Positions 43,698 to 54,801 of a stretch of DNA of 64,000 nt are shown in pieces. The stretch's first letter is position 1. Each line of letters starts with the position of its first letter. Made by a program: the position numbers and the translations under genes. The notes beneath the pieces are model-generated. The model did no database searches and was not told where the DNA came from. It saw only the letters and a program-made list of their open reading frames with translations. Source of the DNA: CAWIOX01 sp963837775 (lineage in GTDB: Bacteria; Pseudomonadota; Gammaproteobacteria; Burkholderiales; Burkholderiaceae_D); the NCBI GenBank assembly GCA_963837775.1, contig CAWIOX010000007.1:89483-153482 (forward strand), written 5' to 3'.

Positions 43698-46523
43698 TTA
43701 CGCGGCAGGCAGTTTGGCGAACTGTTCGCGCAGTTTGCCCAGCGTCGAGGAAAAGCTAGCCAAGCGCTCCTGTTCCTGCGCCACCACCGCCGCCGGCGCG
43801 CGCGCGACAAAGCTTTCGTTGCCGAGCTTGGCGTTGACCTTGGCGATTTCGCCATCGAGACGGGTGATTTCCTTGTTCAGGCGCTCGCGTTCGGCGGCAA
43901 CGTCGATCTCCACCTTCAGCATCAGCTTGGCGCTGCCGACCACAGACACCGGCGCCGGCGATTCCGGCAGCGCATCGACCACCTGCACTTCGGACAGTTT
44001 GCCCAGCGCCAGCAGGTAGGGTACGAACGATTCCAGCTGCGCTTTTTCGACCGGACCGGCGGCTTCCATGATCAGCGGCACGCGCAGTGCCGGCGACAGC
44101 TGCATCTCGCCGCGCAGGTTGCGGCAGGCATCGGTCATCGCCTTGAGCTGCGTCATCCAGCCTTCGGCCTGTTCATCGATTTTTTGCGGCTGCGGCAACG
44201 GGTAGGCTTGCAGCATGATGCTGTCGCCGGCCGGATTCAGCGTCTTGCCCGACAGCGGCGCCACCGTTTGCCACAGCGCTTCGGTGATGAACGGGATCAC
44301 CGGATGCGCCAGGCGCAACACGGTTTCCAGCACCCGCAACAGCGTGCGGCGGGTCGCGCGCTGCTGCGCTTCAGTGCCGTGCTGGACCTGGACCTTGGCC
44401 ACTTCCAGATACCAGTCGCAATACTCGTCCCAGACGAACTTGTAGATGCCGGAGGCGATATTGTCGAAGCGGTAATCGGCAAAGCCTTTTTCGATGTCGG
44501 CCTCGGTGCGCTGCAGTTGCGACACGATCCAGCGGTCGGCTTGCGAAAAATCGAGATAGCCGTCGATGCACACGCCATCGACCTGGCTGTCCAGGCCGCA
44601 ATCCTTGCCCTCGGTATTCATCAGCACGAAGCGGGTCGCATTCCACAGCTTGTTGCAGAAATTGCGATAGCCTTCGCAGCGGCCCAGGTCGAAATTGATG
44701 TTGCGCCCCAGCGATGCATAGCTGGCCATCGTGAAGCGCAGCGCATCGGTGCCATAGGCCTGGATGCCGGTGGCAAACTCCTTGCGGGTCGCCTTCGCGA
44801 TTTTTTCGGCGTCGCGCGGATTCATCAGGCCGGTGGTGCGCTTGGCGACCAGCGCCTCGACATCGATGCCGTCGATCAGGTCGATCGGGTCCAGCGTGTT
44901 GCCCTTCGACTTAGACATCTTCTGGCCGCTGGAGTCGCGCACCAGGCCGTGCACGTACACGGTTTTGAACGGCACCTTGCCGGTGAAGTGGGTGGTCATC
45001 ATCACCATCCGCGCGACCCAGAAGAAGATGATGTCGAAGCCGGTCACCAGCACCGATGACGGCATGAACATCTTGTAGTCCGGTGTTTCTTCTGGCCAGC
45101 CCAGCGTGGAAAACGGCACCAGCGCCGATGAGAACCAGGTATCGAGCACGTCTTCATCGCGCCGGATGGTCTTGCCGCCAGCCTGCGCCTGCGCTTCGGC
45201 CTCGGTCTTGGCGACGTAGATATTGCCGTCTTCGTCATACCAGGCCGGGATCTGATGGCCCCACCACAGTTGGCGCGAGATGCACCAGTCCTGGATGTTG
45301 TTGAGCCACTGGTTGTAGGTGGTGGTCCAGTTTTCCGGCACCATCTTGATCTCGCCGTTCGCGACTTTTTCCAGCGCCACTTCGGCAATCGATTTTCCCG
45401 GGAAATGCGTGCCTTGCGGCGCCGCCTTGCTCATCGCGACGAACCACTGGTCGGTCAGCATCGGCTCGATCACCACGCCGGTGCGGTCGCCGCGCGGCAC
45501 CATCAGCTTGTGCGGCTTGACTTCGGCCAGCAAGCCCTGCGCATCGAGGTCGGCCACGATCTGCTTGCGCGCGGCGAAACGGTCCAGGCCCTGATACGCA
45601 GCCGGACCGTGTTCATTGATCTTCGCGTCCAGCGTCAGGATGCTGATCTTGTCCAGATTGTGGCGCTGGCCGACCTGGTAATCGTTGAAGTCGTGCGCCG
45701 GCGTGATCTTCACGCAACCGGTGCCGAATTCCTTGTCCACGTATTCATCGGCAATGATCGGGATTTCACGGCCACACAGCGGCAACACCAGCATTTTGCC
45801 GACCAGATGCGTGTAACGCTCATCGCTCGGGTCGACCGCCACCGCGACGTCGCCCAGCATGGTTTCCGGGCGCGTGGTGGCGACCGTCAGGTGGCCGGAG
45901 CCGTCCGCCAGCGGATAGCGGATGTGCCACATCGAGCCGTCTTCCTCTTCCGACACCACTTCCAGGTCGGACACCGCGGTGCCCAGCACCGGGTCCCAGT
46001 TCACCAGCCGCTTGCCGCGATAGATCAGGCCTTGCTCGAACAGGCGCACGAAGACATCGGTCACGACCTTCGAGCGCGGTTCGTCCATCGTGAAGTATTC
46101 GCGCTGCCAGTCAGCCGACGCGCCCAGGCGGCGCATCTGGCCGGTGATGCTGGAGCCGGATTTTTCTTTCCATTCCCACACTTTTTCCAGGAATTTGGCG
46201 CGCCCCAGGTCATGGCGCGAGACTTTTTGCGCATCCAGCTGGCGTTCGACCACGATTTGGGTCGCGATGCCGGCATGGTCGGTGCCCGGAATCCAGGCGG
46301 TATTGAAGCCGCGCATCCGGTGGTAGCGCGTCAGGCCGTCCATGATGGTCTGGTTGAACGCGTGCCCCATGTGCAGCGTGCCGGTCACGTTCGGCGGCGG
46401 CAGCTGGATCGAAAATGAGGGCTTGCCTTCATCCATCGTTGCGGCGAAGTATCCGCGCTGTTCCCATTCTGTGCGCCAGAACTGTTCAATGTCGGCGGGC
46501 TCGAAAGACTTGGCTAATTCCAT
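43698..46523 (-). CDS. valS: Valyl-tRNA synthetase
   Basis: 941 residues, class I synthetase. HIGH motif in PPPNVTGTLHMGHAFNQTI (HMGH at residues 51-54), the editing domain (WNTSA-like region within the CP1 insert), KMSKS in GQKMSKSKGNTLDPI near residue 533, the anticodon-binding helices (LRVLETVLRLAHPVIPFITE) and a C-terminal coiled-coil arm (AERERLNKEITRLDGEIAKV). Length fits the bacterial family. ATG at 46523. Convergent with the hydratase gene. Intact over 2.8 kb, in contrast to the frame-broken neighbours. Confidence 0.97.
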   Translation of the reverse strand: MELAKSFEPADIEQFWRTEWEQRGYFAATMDEGKPSFSIQLPPPNVTGTLHMGHAFNQTIMDGLTRYHRMRGFNTAWIPGTDHAGIATQIVVERQLDAQKVSRHDLGRAKFLEKVWEWKEKSGSSITGQMRRLGASADWQREYFTMDEPRSKVVTDVFVRLFEQGLIYRGKRLVNWDPVLGTAVSDLEVVSEEEDGSMWHIRYPLADGSGHLTVATTRPETMLGDVAVAVDPSDERYTHLVGKMLVLPLCGREIPIIADEYVDKEFGTGCVKITPAHDFNDYQVGQRHNLDKISILTLDAKINEHGPAAYQGLDRFAARKQIVADLDAQGLLAEVKPHKLMVPRGDRTGVVIEPMLTDQWFVAMSKAAPQGTHFPGKSIAEVALEKVANGEIKMVPENWTTTYNQWLNNIQDWCISRQLWWGHQIPAWYDEDGNIYVAKTEAEAQAQAGGKTIRRDEDVLDTWFSSALVPFSTLGWPEETPDYKMFMPSSVLVTGFDIIFFWVARMVMMTTHFTGKVPFKTVYVHGLVRDSSGQKMSKSKGNTLDPIDLIDGIDVEALVAKRTTGLMNPRDAEKIAKATRKEFATGIQAYGTDALRFTMASYASLGRNINFDLGRCEGYRNFCNKLWNATRFVLMNTEGKDCGLDSQVDGVCIDGYLDFSQADRWIVSQLQRTEADIEKGFADYRFDNIASGIYKFVWDEYCDWYLEVAKVQVQHGTEAQQRATRRTLLRVLETVLRLAHPVIPFITEALWQTVAPLSGKTLNPAGDSIMLQAYPLPQPQKIDEQAEGWMTQLKAMTDACRNLRGEMQLSPALRVPLIMEAAGPVEKAQLESFVPYLLALGKLSEVQVVDALPESPAPVSVVGSAKLMLKVEIDVAAERERLNKEITRLDGEIAKVNAKLGNESFVARAPAAVVAQEQERLASFSSTLGKLREQFAKLPAA

Positions 46524-46761
46524 GATTTGGCGTGTGAGTTTGCGTAAATACGCATTATAAGGGACGACTTATCCAATATTCAGCGGAGCAGGCTGTCGTG
46601 CCTGCACTGCCGCTAAATCAGCCGTATTTTGTGTCGTTCCTGAATGCATCTTGTTCAATCCGTTCGCCTAGCCTGAGTGCCAGGATTTCAAATGTTTTTT
46701 CATTCCTTCGAACTACATTGCCATGTAGAATGATTACATCTATATAAGGTAAAGAAACACC

Positions 46762-47145
46762 ATGGCCGCGGATCAATCAGTAAAAAAATTGCTTATCGTC
46801 GACGATAGTAAGGTATCAAGAATGATTATTCGCGCCCACGTTCTTGCAAAGCACCCGGCATGGATCATTGCCGAGGCGGCCAGCGGCAATGAGGCGCTGC
46901 TACTGGTGGACAAGGATGTGCCGGACTGTTGCACGATGGACATCAACATGCCGGGCATTCCCGGGACCGATGCTGCAGAGCAGATTCTGGCCAAACATCC
47001 ATCGATCCGGATGGTCATATTTTCGGCAAACATACAAGAAACCTACCAAACGCGCGCAACTTCCCTTGGCATCATATTTGTCGCGAAACCAGTCACGGAA
47101 AAATCGATGGCCCTGGCACTCGATCACTTTGCAGGTGTGAAGTGA
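46762..47145 (+). CDS. CheY-like single-domain response regulator
   Basis: 127 residues, receiver domain only: acidic pair D14-D15 (LLIVDDSKVSR), phospho-acceptor D60 (CTMDINMPG), S88 (VIFSAN) and K109 (FVAKPV). Without an output domain it must act by protein contact, like CheY. First gene of a three-gene operon in which each start overlaps the previous stop by four bases; the partners are a CheC-type phosphatase and a diguanylate cyclase. No histidine kinase is next to it. Intact. Confidence 0.92.
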   Translation: MAADQSVKKLLIVDDSKVSRMIIRAHVLAKHPAWIIAEAASGNEALLLVDKDVPDCCTMDINMPGIPGTDAAEQILAKHPSIRMVIFSANIQETYQTRATSLGIIFVAKPVTEKSMALALDHFAGVK

Positions 47146-47756
47146 ACTCGCTGACCGACCTGCATCTGGATGCATTAACGGAAATATTTAATGTCGGCGC
47201 CGGTCGTGCAGCGTCGAGTCTGAGCGAAATCGTCGGCGACGAGGTGAAGCTATCCGTGCCGGCGGTCGAGATCATCAAGTCGGATCAAGTCAGCGCCAAG
47301 GTGCTGGCGCAGGGCAGCGCAAGGTTTGGCGCTGTCAGCCAGAATTTTAGCGGCCCATTCGATGCGGAAGCCGTGCTTTTGTTCACGGAAGAGCATGCAC
47401 TGGAAATCGTTCGCGACATGATGGGCTCGCAGATGAGCATCGAGGAACTTGCGGAATTCGAGCAGGAGGCCATGTGCGAATTGGGCAACATCATTTTGAA
47501 TGCCTGCCTGTCTTCGATGGCCGATATGCTCGGCATCACCCTCAATAGTTCCCTGCCCGGTTACACGATCGCCTCATTGGCGGAAATACTGGATCGGATG
47601 GCCGGGGGAACTGATCAACCTTATATTCTGTTGTTGCATATCGATCTTGCCATCGAGAAGCGCTACACAAAAGGGCATCTGATTTTCCTGTTGAGTTCGG
47701 CTTCCTTGCGCAATCTGGTCACGCATATTCAACATTTCATCGGCAATATTTCATGA
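47142..47756 (+). CDS. CheC-type CheY-P phosphatase
   Basis: 204 residues from a GTG at 47142 overlapping the CheY-like stop (GTGA). It has two CheC phosphatase signatures [DS]xxxExxNx22P: D10-E14-N17-P40 (DALTEIFNVGAG) and E109-E113-N116-P139 (EAMCELGNIILN; first residue E in place of D/S). The catalytic Glu and Asn are present in both, so it should dephosphorylate the response regulator encoded before it. CheC-type proteins are unusual in betaproteobacterial chemotaxis, which mostly use CheZ. Intact. Confidence 0.88.
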   Translation: MNSLTDLHLDALTEIFNVGAGRAASSLSEIVGDEVKLSVPAVEIIKSDQVSAKVLAQGSARFGAVSQNFSGPFDAEAVLLFTEEHALEIVRDMMGSQMSIEELAEFEQEAMCELGNIILNACLSSMADMLGITLNSSLPGYTIASLAEILDRMAGGTDQPYILLLHIDLAIEKRYTKGHLIFLLSSASLRNLVTHIQHFIGNIS

Positions 47757-48748
47757 GCGCAATCGGGCCTAAACGCTTCGATATCGAAGAGGTATTCAAT
47801 GCAGTTAATCTCGGATTAATTGTGCTGGATGCCGATGGCAACATCTTGCTTTGGAATGAATGGATCAGCAAACACAGCAATATCAGGCAGGCTGATGCGC
47901 TCAATCATCAGTTTGCAAGCGTGTTTCAGGAGCCATTGACGCCCGGATTGCTCACCGCGATCAAAAACGCGCTGACCTACGGCTTGCCTGTGGTGCTGTC
48001 GAATGCGCTGCACCGCGCCCCTTTGCCCTTGTATGACGCATCCGAATTAAGTCAGCCCAGAATGCGGATGCATCAATCGATCACGATCACCCCGATTCGG
48101 TCGCGGCTCGATGAATGCTGTTGCCTGATCCAGGTCACCGATGCCAGCAATTCAATCAAGCGCGAAAAAATGTTGCGCTCGCATTCCGAAATTCTGAAGC
48201 GGGAAGCGATCACCGATAGTCTGACGGGTATCTATAATCGCAGGTTCTTCGATGAACATTGCAAAATGGCGCTGGGCCAGGCCAAGAGGAACAAGCTCCC
48301 CTTGTCCGTTTTCATGGTCGATATCGACTACTTCAAGCAATACAACGATCACTACGGGCACATCGAAGGCGACCGGGCCCTGACCCTGGTTGCCAAGACC
48401 CTGAAATCGCAGGCGTCGCGCGCCACCGATGTCGTTGCGCGTTACGGCGGCGAAGAATTCGTGCTGATCTTGCCGAATTTGCCGCAGGAAAAAGCCGAGC
48501 AGTTTGCCGAAAAACTACGGTGTGCGGTGTGGGATCTGGCAATACCACATGGTAAATCCAGCATATACGGTCAATTGACAATCAGCGTCGGCTTCTGCGC
48601 CGGTGTTCCTGATAACGATTGCGAAATCGCCAATTTCTTGGATAATGCCGACACGGCGCTGTACAGCGCCAAGAAAAACGGGCGCAATCAGATTTTTTCG
48701 CGCGATCTTTCTGTGTTTGCGCTCAAGCAATTACCGGAGTATTGGTAA
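47753..48748 (+). CDS. Diguanylate cyclase with N-terminal PAS domain
   Basis: 331 residues from an ATG at 47753 that overlaps the CheC stop (ATGA). PAS-like domain at about 10-130 (VFNAVNLGLIVLDADGNILL), linker helix, and a GGDEF domain at about 150-320 with the active-site motif RYGGEEF (232-236) and an intact inhibitory I-site RATD (223-226), five residues before it. It should make cyclic di-GMP with product feedback. The PAS domain or the CheY-like protein may tune it. No phosphodiesterase is nearby. Intact. Confidence 0.92.
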   Translation: MSAIGPKRFDIEEVFNAVNLGLIVLDADGNILLWNEWISKHSNIRQADALNHQFASVFQEPLTPGLLTAIKNALTYGLPVVLSNALHRAPLPLYDASELSQPRMRMHQSITITPIRSRLDECCCLIQVTDASNSIKREKMLRSHSEILKREAITDSLTGIYNRRFFDEHCKMALGQAKRNKLPLSVFMVDIDYFKQYNDHYGHIEGDRALTLVAKTLKSQASRATDVVARYGGEEFVLILPNLPQEKAEQFAEKLRCAVWDLAIPHGKSSIYGQLTISVGFCAGVPDNDCEIANFLDNADTALYSAKKNGRNQIFSRDLSVFALKQLPEYW

Positions 48749-48832
48749 ATTTTCGCTATTCCACCTACAAGCCCGATAGCTTTTCTGTTCAACTCCAGGA
48801 TAACGACCGCAGCTGCCGATCGCATCCAATAG

Positions 48833-48860
48833 TTGATCACTTGATCGAAGGCGCTATAAT
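48833..48860 (+). promoter_or_regulatory. Promoter of the thi operon
   Basis: TTGATC (48833-48838), 16-base spacer, TATAAT (48855-48860), placing a start about 25 bases before the riboswitch. Confidence 0.65.
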
Positions 48861-48889
48861 TCACCTCATGCTGTCGCAAGACAGCGAAT

Positions 48890-48998
48890 GCTAGGGGTCC
48901 TGCGGGTCGCACTGAATTCAACGAATTTCATATGCGGCAAGCGGGTGAGAAACACCCTCTGAACCTGATCTGGGTAATGCCAGCGAAGGGAAGCTTGT
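48890..48998 (+). promoter_or_regulatory. TPP riboswitch (THI element)
   Basis: The conserved features of the thiamine pyrophosphate aptamer are present: TAGGGGTCC at the 5' side, GGGTGAGAAACACCC, then CTGAACCTGATCTGGGTAAT and GCCAGCGAAGGGAA. It sits about 80 bases before thiC. Binding of TPP is expected to shut down thiC and the downstream genes, probably by blocking the ribosome site (AAAGGAG). Confidence 0.95.
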
Positions 48999-49080
48999 GA
49001 GATTGTCGCAAGGTGGCCGCCACCTTTCCTGCTCCAACCCTCCTTTGCTGGCTTCTTTAAAGAACTACAAAGGAGCCAAT

Positions 49081-50994
<1,914 letters not shown>

Positions 50995-51001
50995 GGGCGA
51001 G

Positions 51002-51205
51002 ATGATTGAAATCGAACTCAACGGCGTGCCGCATCCGCTGCCGGCCGCGCACGATCTGGAGGCGCTGATGGCGTCGCTGGATCTGGCCGGCAAGGGCGTC
51101 GCGGTGGCCGTCAACCGCGAAGTGGTGCCGCGCCAGCAGTGGCCGCAACGCCAGTTGCAGGCGCAGGACCGGGTCGACATCGTGCGCGCGATCGGCGGCG
51201 GCTGA
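51002..51205 (+). CDS. thiS: Sulfur carrier protein ThiS
   Basis: 67 residues, ubiquitin-like fold, ending in the required Gly-Gly (VDIVRAIGGG), which is adenylated and thiocarboxylated. Starts seven bases after thiC. The thiO gene (glycine oxidase), common next to thiS in Burkholderiales, is absent from this cluster, as is thiF. Intact. Confidence 0.94.
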   Translation: MIEIELNGVPHPLPAAHDLEALMASLDLAGKGVAVAVNREVVPRQQWPQRQLQAQDRVDIVRAIGGG

Positions 51206-51212
51206 TTGGTGA

Positions 51213-51275
51213 GTAGGGTGCGCCGTGCGCACCAGCTAATTATCGGCCATCAACGGTGCGCATGGCGCACCCTAC
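51213..51275. repeat. P-family variant palindrome inside the thi operon (copy 5)
   Basis: Arms GTAGGGTGCGCCGTGCGCAC and GTGCGCATGGCGCACCCTAC face each other across about 20 bases between thiS and thiG. In the mRNA this forms a long stable hairpin that may change the stoichiometry of the downstream genes. Confidence 0.7.
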
Positions 51276-51311
51276 GCTTTGGCGATTGATGGCCTATTTG
51301 TGGAGAATGAA

Positions 51312-52109
51312 ATGCAACACGACAATGCAATCGACGATGGCCTGACCATCGCCGGCATCACCTACCGCTCGCGGCTGCTGGTCGGCAGCGGCAAATACAC
51401 CGACCTGGCGCAAACGCGGGAAGCGACCATCGCCAGCGGCGCCGACATCATCACGGTGGCGATCCGCCGCGTCAACATCGGCCAGGACCCGAACGCGCCC
51501 AGCCTGCTGGACGTGGTGCCGCCGTCGCAATTCACGATCCTGCCCAACACCGCAGGCTGCTACAGCGCGAAGGATGCGGTGTACACGCTGCAACTGGCGC
51601 GCGAATTGCTCAACGGCCACAAGCTGGTCAAGCTCGAAGTGCTGGGCGACGAGAAAACCCTGTTCCCGAACATGCCGGAAACGCTGAAGGCGGCCGAAAC
51701 GCTGGTCAAGGACGGTTTCGACGTGATGGTCTACTGCAGCGACGATCCGATCCAGGCCAAGATGCTGGAAGACATCGGCTGCGTCGCGGTGATGCCGCTG
51801 GCGTCGCTGATCGGTTCCGGCATGGGCATCCTGAATCCGTGGAACCTGTCGCTGATCATCGAGCAGGCCAAGGTGCCGGTGATCGTCGATGCCGGCGTCG
51901 GCACCGCGTCGGATGCGGCGATCGCGATGGAACTGGGTTGCGACGGCGTGCTGATGAACACCGCGATTGCCGGTGCGCGCGACCCGATCCGGATGGCGCG
52001 CGCGATGAAGCTGGCGGTGCAGGCCGGACGCGACGCGTATCTGGCGGGACGGATTCCGAAACGCTTCGCCGCCTCGCCGTCGTCGCCGATGGCCGGTCGC
52101 GTGGTGTGA
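51312..52109 (+). CDS. thiG: Thiazole synthase
   Basis: Forms the thiazole phosphate from DXP, dehydroglycine and ThiS thiocarboxylate. 265 residues: the Schiff-base lysine in KLVKLEVLGDEKTLFPN, IVDAGVGTASDAAIAMELGC and GVLMNTAIAGARDPIRMARA. The ATG at 51312 (after TGGAGA) is preferred over an upstream in-frame start at 51279. thiD follows 16 bases later. Intact. Confidence 0.96.
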   Translation: MQHDNAIDDGLTIAGITYRSRLLVGSGKYTDLAQTREATIASGADIITVAIRRVNIGQDPNAPSLLDVVPPSQFTILPNTAGCYSAKDAVYTLQLARELLNGHKLVKLEVLGDEKTLFPNMPETLKAAETLVKDGFDVMVYCSDDPIQAKMLEDIGCVAVMPLASLIGSGMGILNPWNLSLIIEQAKVPVIVDAGVGTASDAAIAMELGCDGVLMNTAIAGARDPIRMARAMKLAVQAGRDAYLAGRIPKRFAASPSSPMAGRVV

Positions 52110-52125
52110 TGGCAATGTTGGAAGT

Positions 52126-52929
52126 TGACAACGCAAACCCTGCGTGCTGGTGTTCGCCGGCGCCGACCCCAGCGGCGGCGCCGGCATCCAGGCCGACGTG
52201 CAGGCGATTGCCGCACTGGGCGCGCATCCGCTGACCGTCATCACCGTGTTGACGGTGCAGGACAACGAGCGCGTGCTCAGCGTGCATCCGGTCGATTCCA
52301 GCCTGGTCTGGCAGCAGGCCCGGGTGCTGATCGACAAGATGCCGATTGCCGCGGTCAAGATCGGCATCGTCGGCAACCGCGCCAATGCCGGCGTGATCGC
52401 CGATGTGATCCGCCGCCTGCGCGAGCGTCAGCCCGATCTGCCGGTGGTGCTCGATCCGGTGCTGGCCAGCGGCCATGGCGACGCGCTGTCGGCCGAAGAC
52501 GCGGTGCAGGCGCTGGCGCCGCTGATCGCGCTGGCGACGCTGATCTTGCCGAATCTGCCGGAAGCGACCCGTCTGTGCGGCGCGCATGACATCGAGACCC
52601 AGGCCCGCCTGCTGCTGGCGCGCGGTTGCCGTCATGTGCTGGTCAAGGGCGGACACGGCACCGAAGATGCGGTGTTCAACCGCTGGTTCAGTGCCGACGA
52701 AAACCGTTGCTGGACCTGGCCGCGCCTGCCCGGCAGCTTTCACGGCAGCGGCTGCACGCTGGCGTCGGCGATCGCCGCCGCGCTGGCCAACGGCCTGACG
52801 ATGGCGCCGGCGCTGGAGCTGGCGCAAGCGTATTGCCATCAGGCGCTGGCGACTTCGTATCCGATCGCGGCCGGCCAGCGGATCCCGAACCGCAGCCTGC
52901 AATGGCTGCCGGATGTCCCCGTGAAATGA
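52126..52929 (+). CDS. thiD: Hydroxymethylpyrimidine/phosphomethylpyrimidine kinase
   Basis: Phosphorylates HMP and HMP-P. 267 residues from a TTG at 52126, giving MTTQTCVLVFAGADPSGGAG; a GTG at 52144 is the alternative. Hallmarks: VFAGADPSGGAGIQADVQAI, IKIGIVGN-type AAVKIGIVGNRANAGVIAD, LDPVLASGHGDALS, and the catalytic loop GSFHGSGCTLASAIAAALAN. Length is normal. R4 separates it from thiE. Intact. Confidence 0.93.
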
Positions 52930-52930
52930 C

Positions 52931-53016
52931 GAAATAACGGGGAGTATGCATTATAAATCAGTGTGTTGCCGCGCGTATTTGCTGCGTGTTTAAAAATACA
53001 CTATGGAGTATATTTT
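52931..53016 (+). repeat. R-family element, copy R4
   Basis: GTAT at 52944-52947, 44 bases (one longer than the other copies) with TTGCCGC, AAAAATAC at 52992-52999, 8 bases, GTATATTTTT. Begins two bases after the thiD stop and ends about 55 bp before the thiE start, inside the operon. Confidence 0.75.
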
Positions 53017-53069
53017 TAGCGACAAAAGCGTGTCGGCGGCCTGCCGAACGAGCTATCAAGGAGAAAATC

Positions 53070-53687
53070 ATGAACGGACTGTACATCGTCACCCCCGACT
53101 GGGATGATACCGAACGGCTGCTGGCGGTGACCGAACTGGCGCTGCAGGGCGGCGCCGCGCTGGTCCAGTACCGCCACAAGACCGCCGGCCCCGCATTGCG
53201 CCGCGAGCAGGCCGGCGCGCTGCAGGCGTTGTGCCGCCGCTATGCGCGGCCCTTCATCATCAATGACTACGTCGAGCTGTGCCTGGAACTGGATGCCGAC
53301 GGCATCCATGTCGGCGGTACCGATGCCTCGGTGGCCAAGGTGCGCGCCGCAGTCGGCCCGGCCAAGATCGTCGGCGCTTCGTGCTACGGCAGCCTGCAAC
53401 TGGCGCGCGACGCGCATCATGCGGGCGCCAGCTATGTCGCTTACGGCGGCTTCTATCCGTCGAAGGTGAAGAAATATCCGGTCACTACCGCAATCGACAT
53501 CCTGGCGCTGTCGAAGGCGCAGATCCCGCTGCCGAGCGTGGTGATCGGCGGCATGACGCAGGAAAACGCCGCGCCGCTGGTGGCGGCCGGGGCCGACATG
53601 GTGGCCGCGATCAGCAGCGTGTATCTGGCCGACGATCCGCAGGCCGCGGCGCAGGGCTTTGTCGCGTTGTTCCGGCCGCGCGGCTAG
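53070..53687 (+). CDS. thiE: Thiamine-phosphate synthase
   Basis: Couples HMP-PP with thiazole phosphate. 205 residues from the ATG at 53070 with AAGGAG: NGLYIVTPDWDDTERLLAVT, GGAALVQYRHKTAGPALRRE, FIINDYVELCLELDADGIHV, KIVGASCYGSLQLARDAHHA, FYPSKVKKYPVTT, VVIGGMTQENAAPLVAAGAD. Final enzyme before ThiL. Separated from thiD by R4. Intact. Confidence 0.95.
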   Translation: MNGLYIVTPDWDDTERLLAVTELALQGGAALVQYRHKTAGPALRREQAGALQALCRRYARPFIINDYVELCLELDADGIHVGGTDASVAKVRAAVGPAKIVGASCYGSLQLARDAHHAGASYVAYGGFYPSKVKKYPVTTAIDILALSKAQIPLPSVVIGGMTQENAAPLVAAGADMVAAISSVYLADDPQAAAQGFVALFRPRG

Positions 53688-53720
53688 CGCCGACGACTCC
53701 TAAGCCCGACAGGCTGCTAG

Positions 53721-54753
53721 TCAGGCCGGATGTATCCTGATGACGCCCGGTTCGGCAGCGATCGCGCGCGCCCTTAGCTGCCCGCAACCGCCATCGACCT
53801 CCTGCGCCGCCGAGTCGCGCAGCTTGGTCAGCACGCCGCGCTGGTGCAGCAATTTCGCGATCGCGCGTGCCCGTTCCCAGCTCGGGCGCCTGAACGGCAG
53901 GCCTTCGACGCTGTTGTACGGAATCATGTTGAGCACCGCATACTTGCCCTTGAGCAGGTCGACGATGCCGTCGATCTCATCGTCGCCGTCGTTGATGCCC
54001 TCCAGCAGCGTCCACTGGTATTGCACCGGGTAAGCGGTGAGGCGGGCGTAGCGCTCGCCCAGACTCCACCAGTTCTGTGGGCGTCAGGCGTGGCGCGCGC
54101 GGCAGCAGCTTCTCGCGCAAGGCCGGCTTGGTGGTGTGCAGCGACAGGGCCAGCGCGGGCTTTACCATGCCCAGCGGCAGCCGTTCGAATACGCGCGGAT
54201 CGCCCACGGTCGAGAACACCAGGTTCTTGTGCCCGATATTGCCCTCGGTGCCCAGCAGTTCGATCGCTTCCATCACGTTCTGCAGGTTGTGGGCGGGTTC
54301 GCCCATCCCCATGAACACCACTTTCTTGACCGCCCGCTGCCTGCGCGCCAGCGCAACCTGGGCCACGATCTCGCCGCTGGTCAGCTGGCGTAGCAGGCCG
54401 TCGCGGCCGGTCATGCAGAACTGGCAACCGACCGCGCAGCCGACCTGGCTGGAGACGCACAGCCCGCCGCGCGGCAACAGCACGCTTTCCACCGCCTGGC
54501 CATCGCCGAGCGCGACCAGCAGGCGGGCCGATCCGTCCTCGGTCGGATGGCAGGACAGCAGGCGCGCCAGGCCATCCAGTTCGGCATCGAGCGCCGGCAG
54601 CGCCGCGCGCAGCGTCTGCGGCAGATAGTCGTCCGGGCGGCGCCGGCCTTGCTCATGCGAGCGGGCTTGCACCCAGTCGCGCAACACGCGTTGCTCATGT
54701 TCCGGTTTGGCGCCCAGCACGCGCAGGCGCTGGCGTATCAATTCAATTTGCAT
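53721..54753 (-). CDS. RlmN-like radical SAM RNA methyltransferase (one frameshift)
   Basis: Radical SAM motif C106-C110-C113 in SSQVGCAVGCQFCMTG; VKKVVFMGMGEPAHNLQNVM, FSTVGDPRVFERLPLGMVKP, LSLHTTKPALREKLLPRAPR. One inserted base near 54062; then LGERYARLTAYPVQYQWTLL, GKYAVLNMIPYNSVEGLPFR and a C-terminus with the acceptor cysteine in EVDGGCGQLRARA. Restored length is about 343 residues, shorter than RlmN (about 370-390), with a divergent N-terminus (ELIRQRLRVLGAKPEHEQRV). It may be a paralog of RlmN rather than RlmN itself; its target (23S A2503, tRNA or another site) is unknown. Confidence 0.83.
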
Positions 54754-54801
54754 AGGGGCAGCGGTTGTGTCGGCAGTTGTTTGCCTGAGTTTAAATTTTC
54801 T

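Noticed and set aside
42762..45059. 765-codon open frame reading from the hydratase gene into the valS region
   Set aside because: The first part is the hydratase N-terminus; after the frame break it runs antisense to valS, through the terminator, with no protein-like character.
48833..48860. FNR-type site in the thi promoter (TTGATCACTTGATC)
   Set aside because: It is a direct repeat of TTGATC, not the inverted TTGAT-N4-ATCAA; better explained as overlapping -35 sequence.
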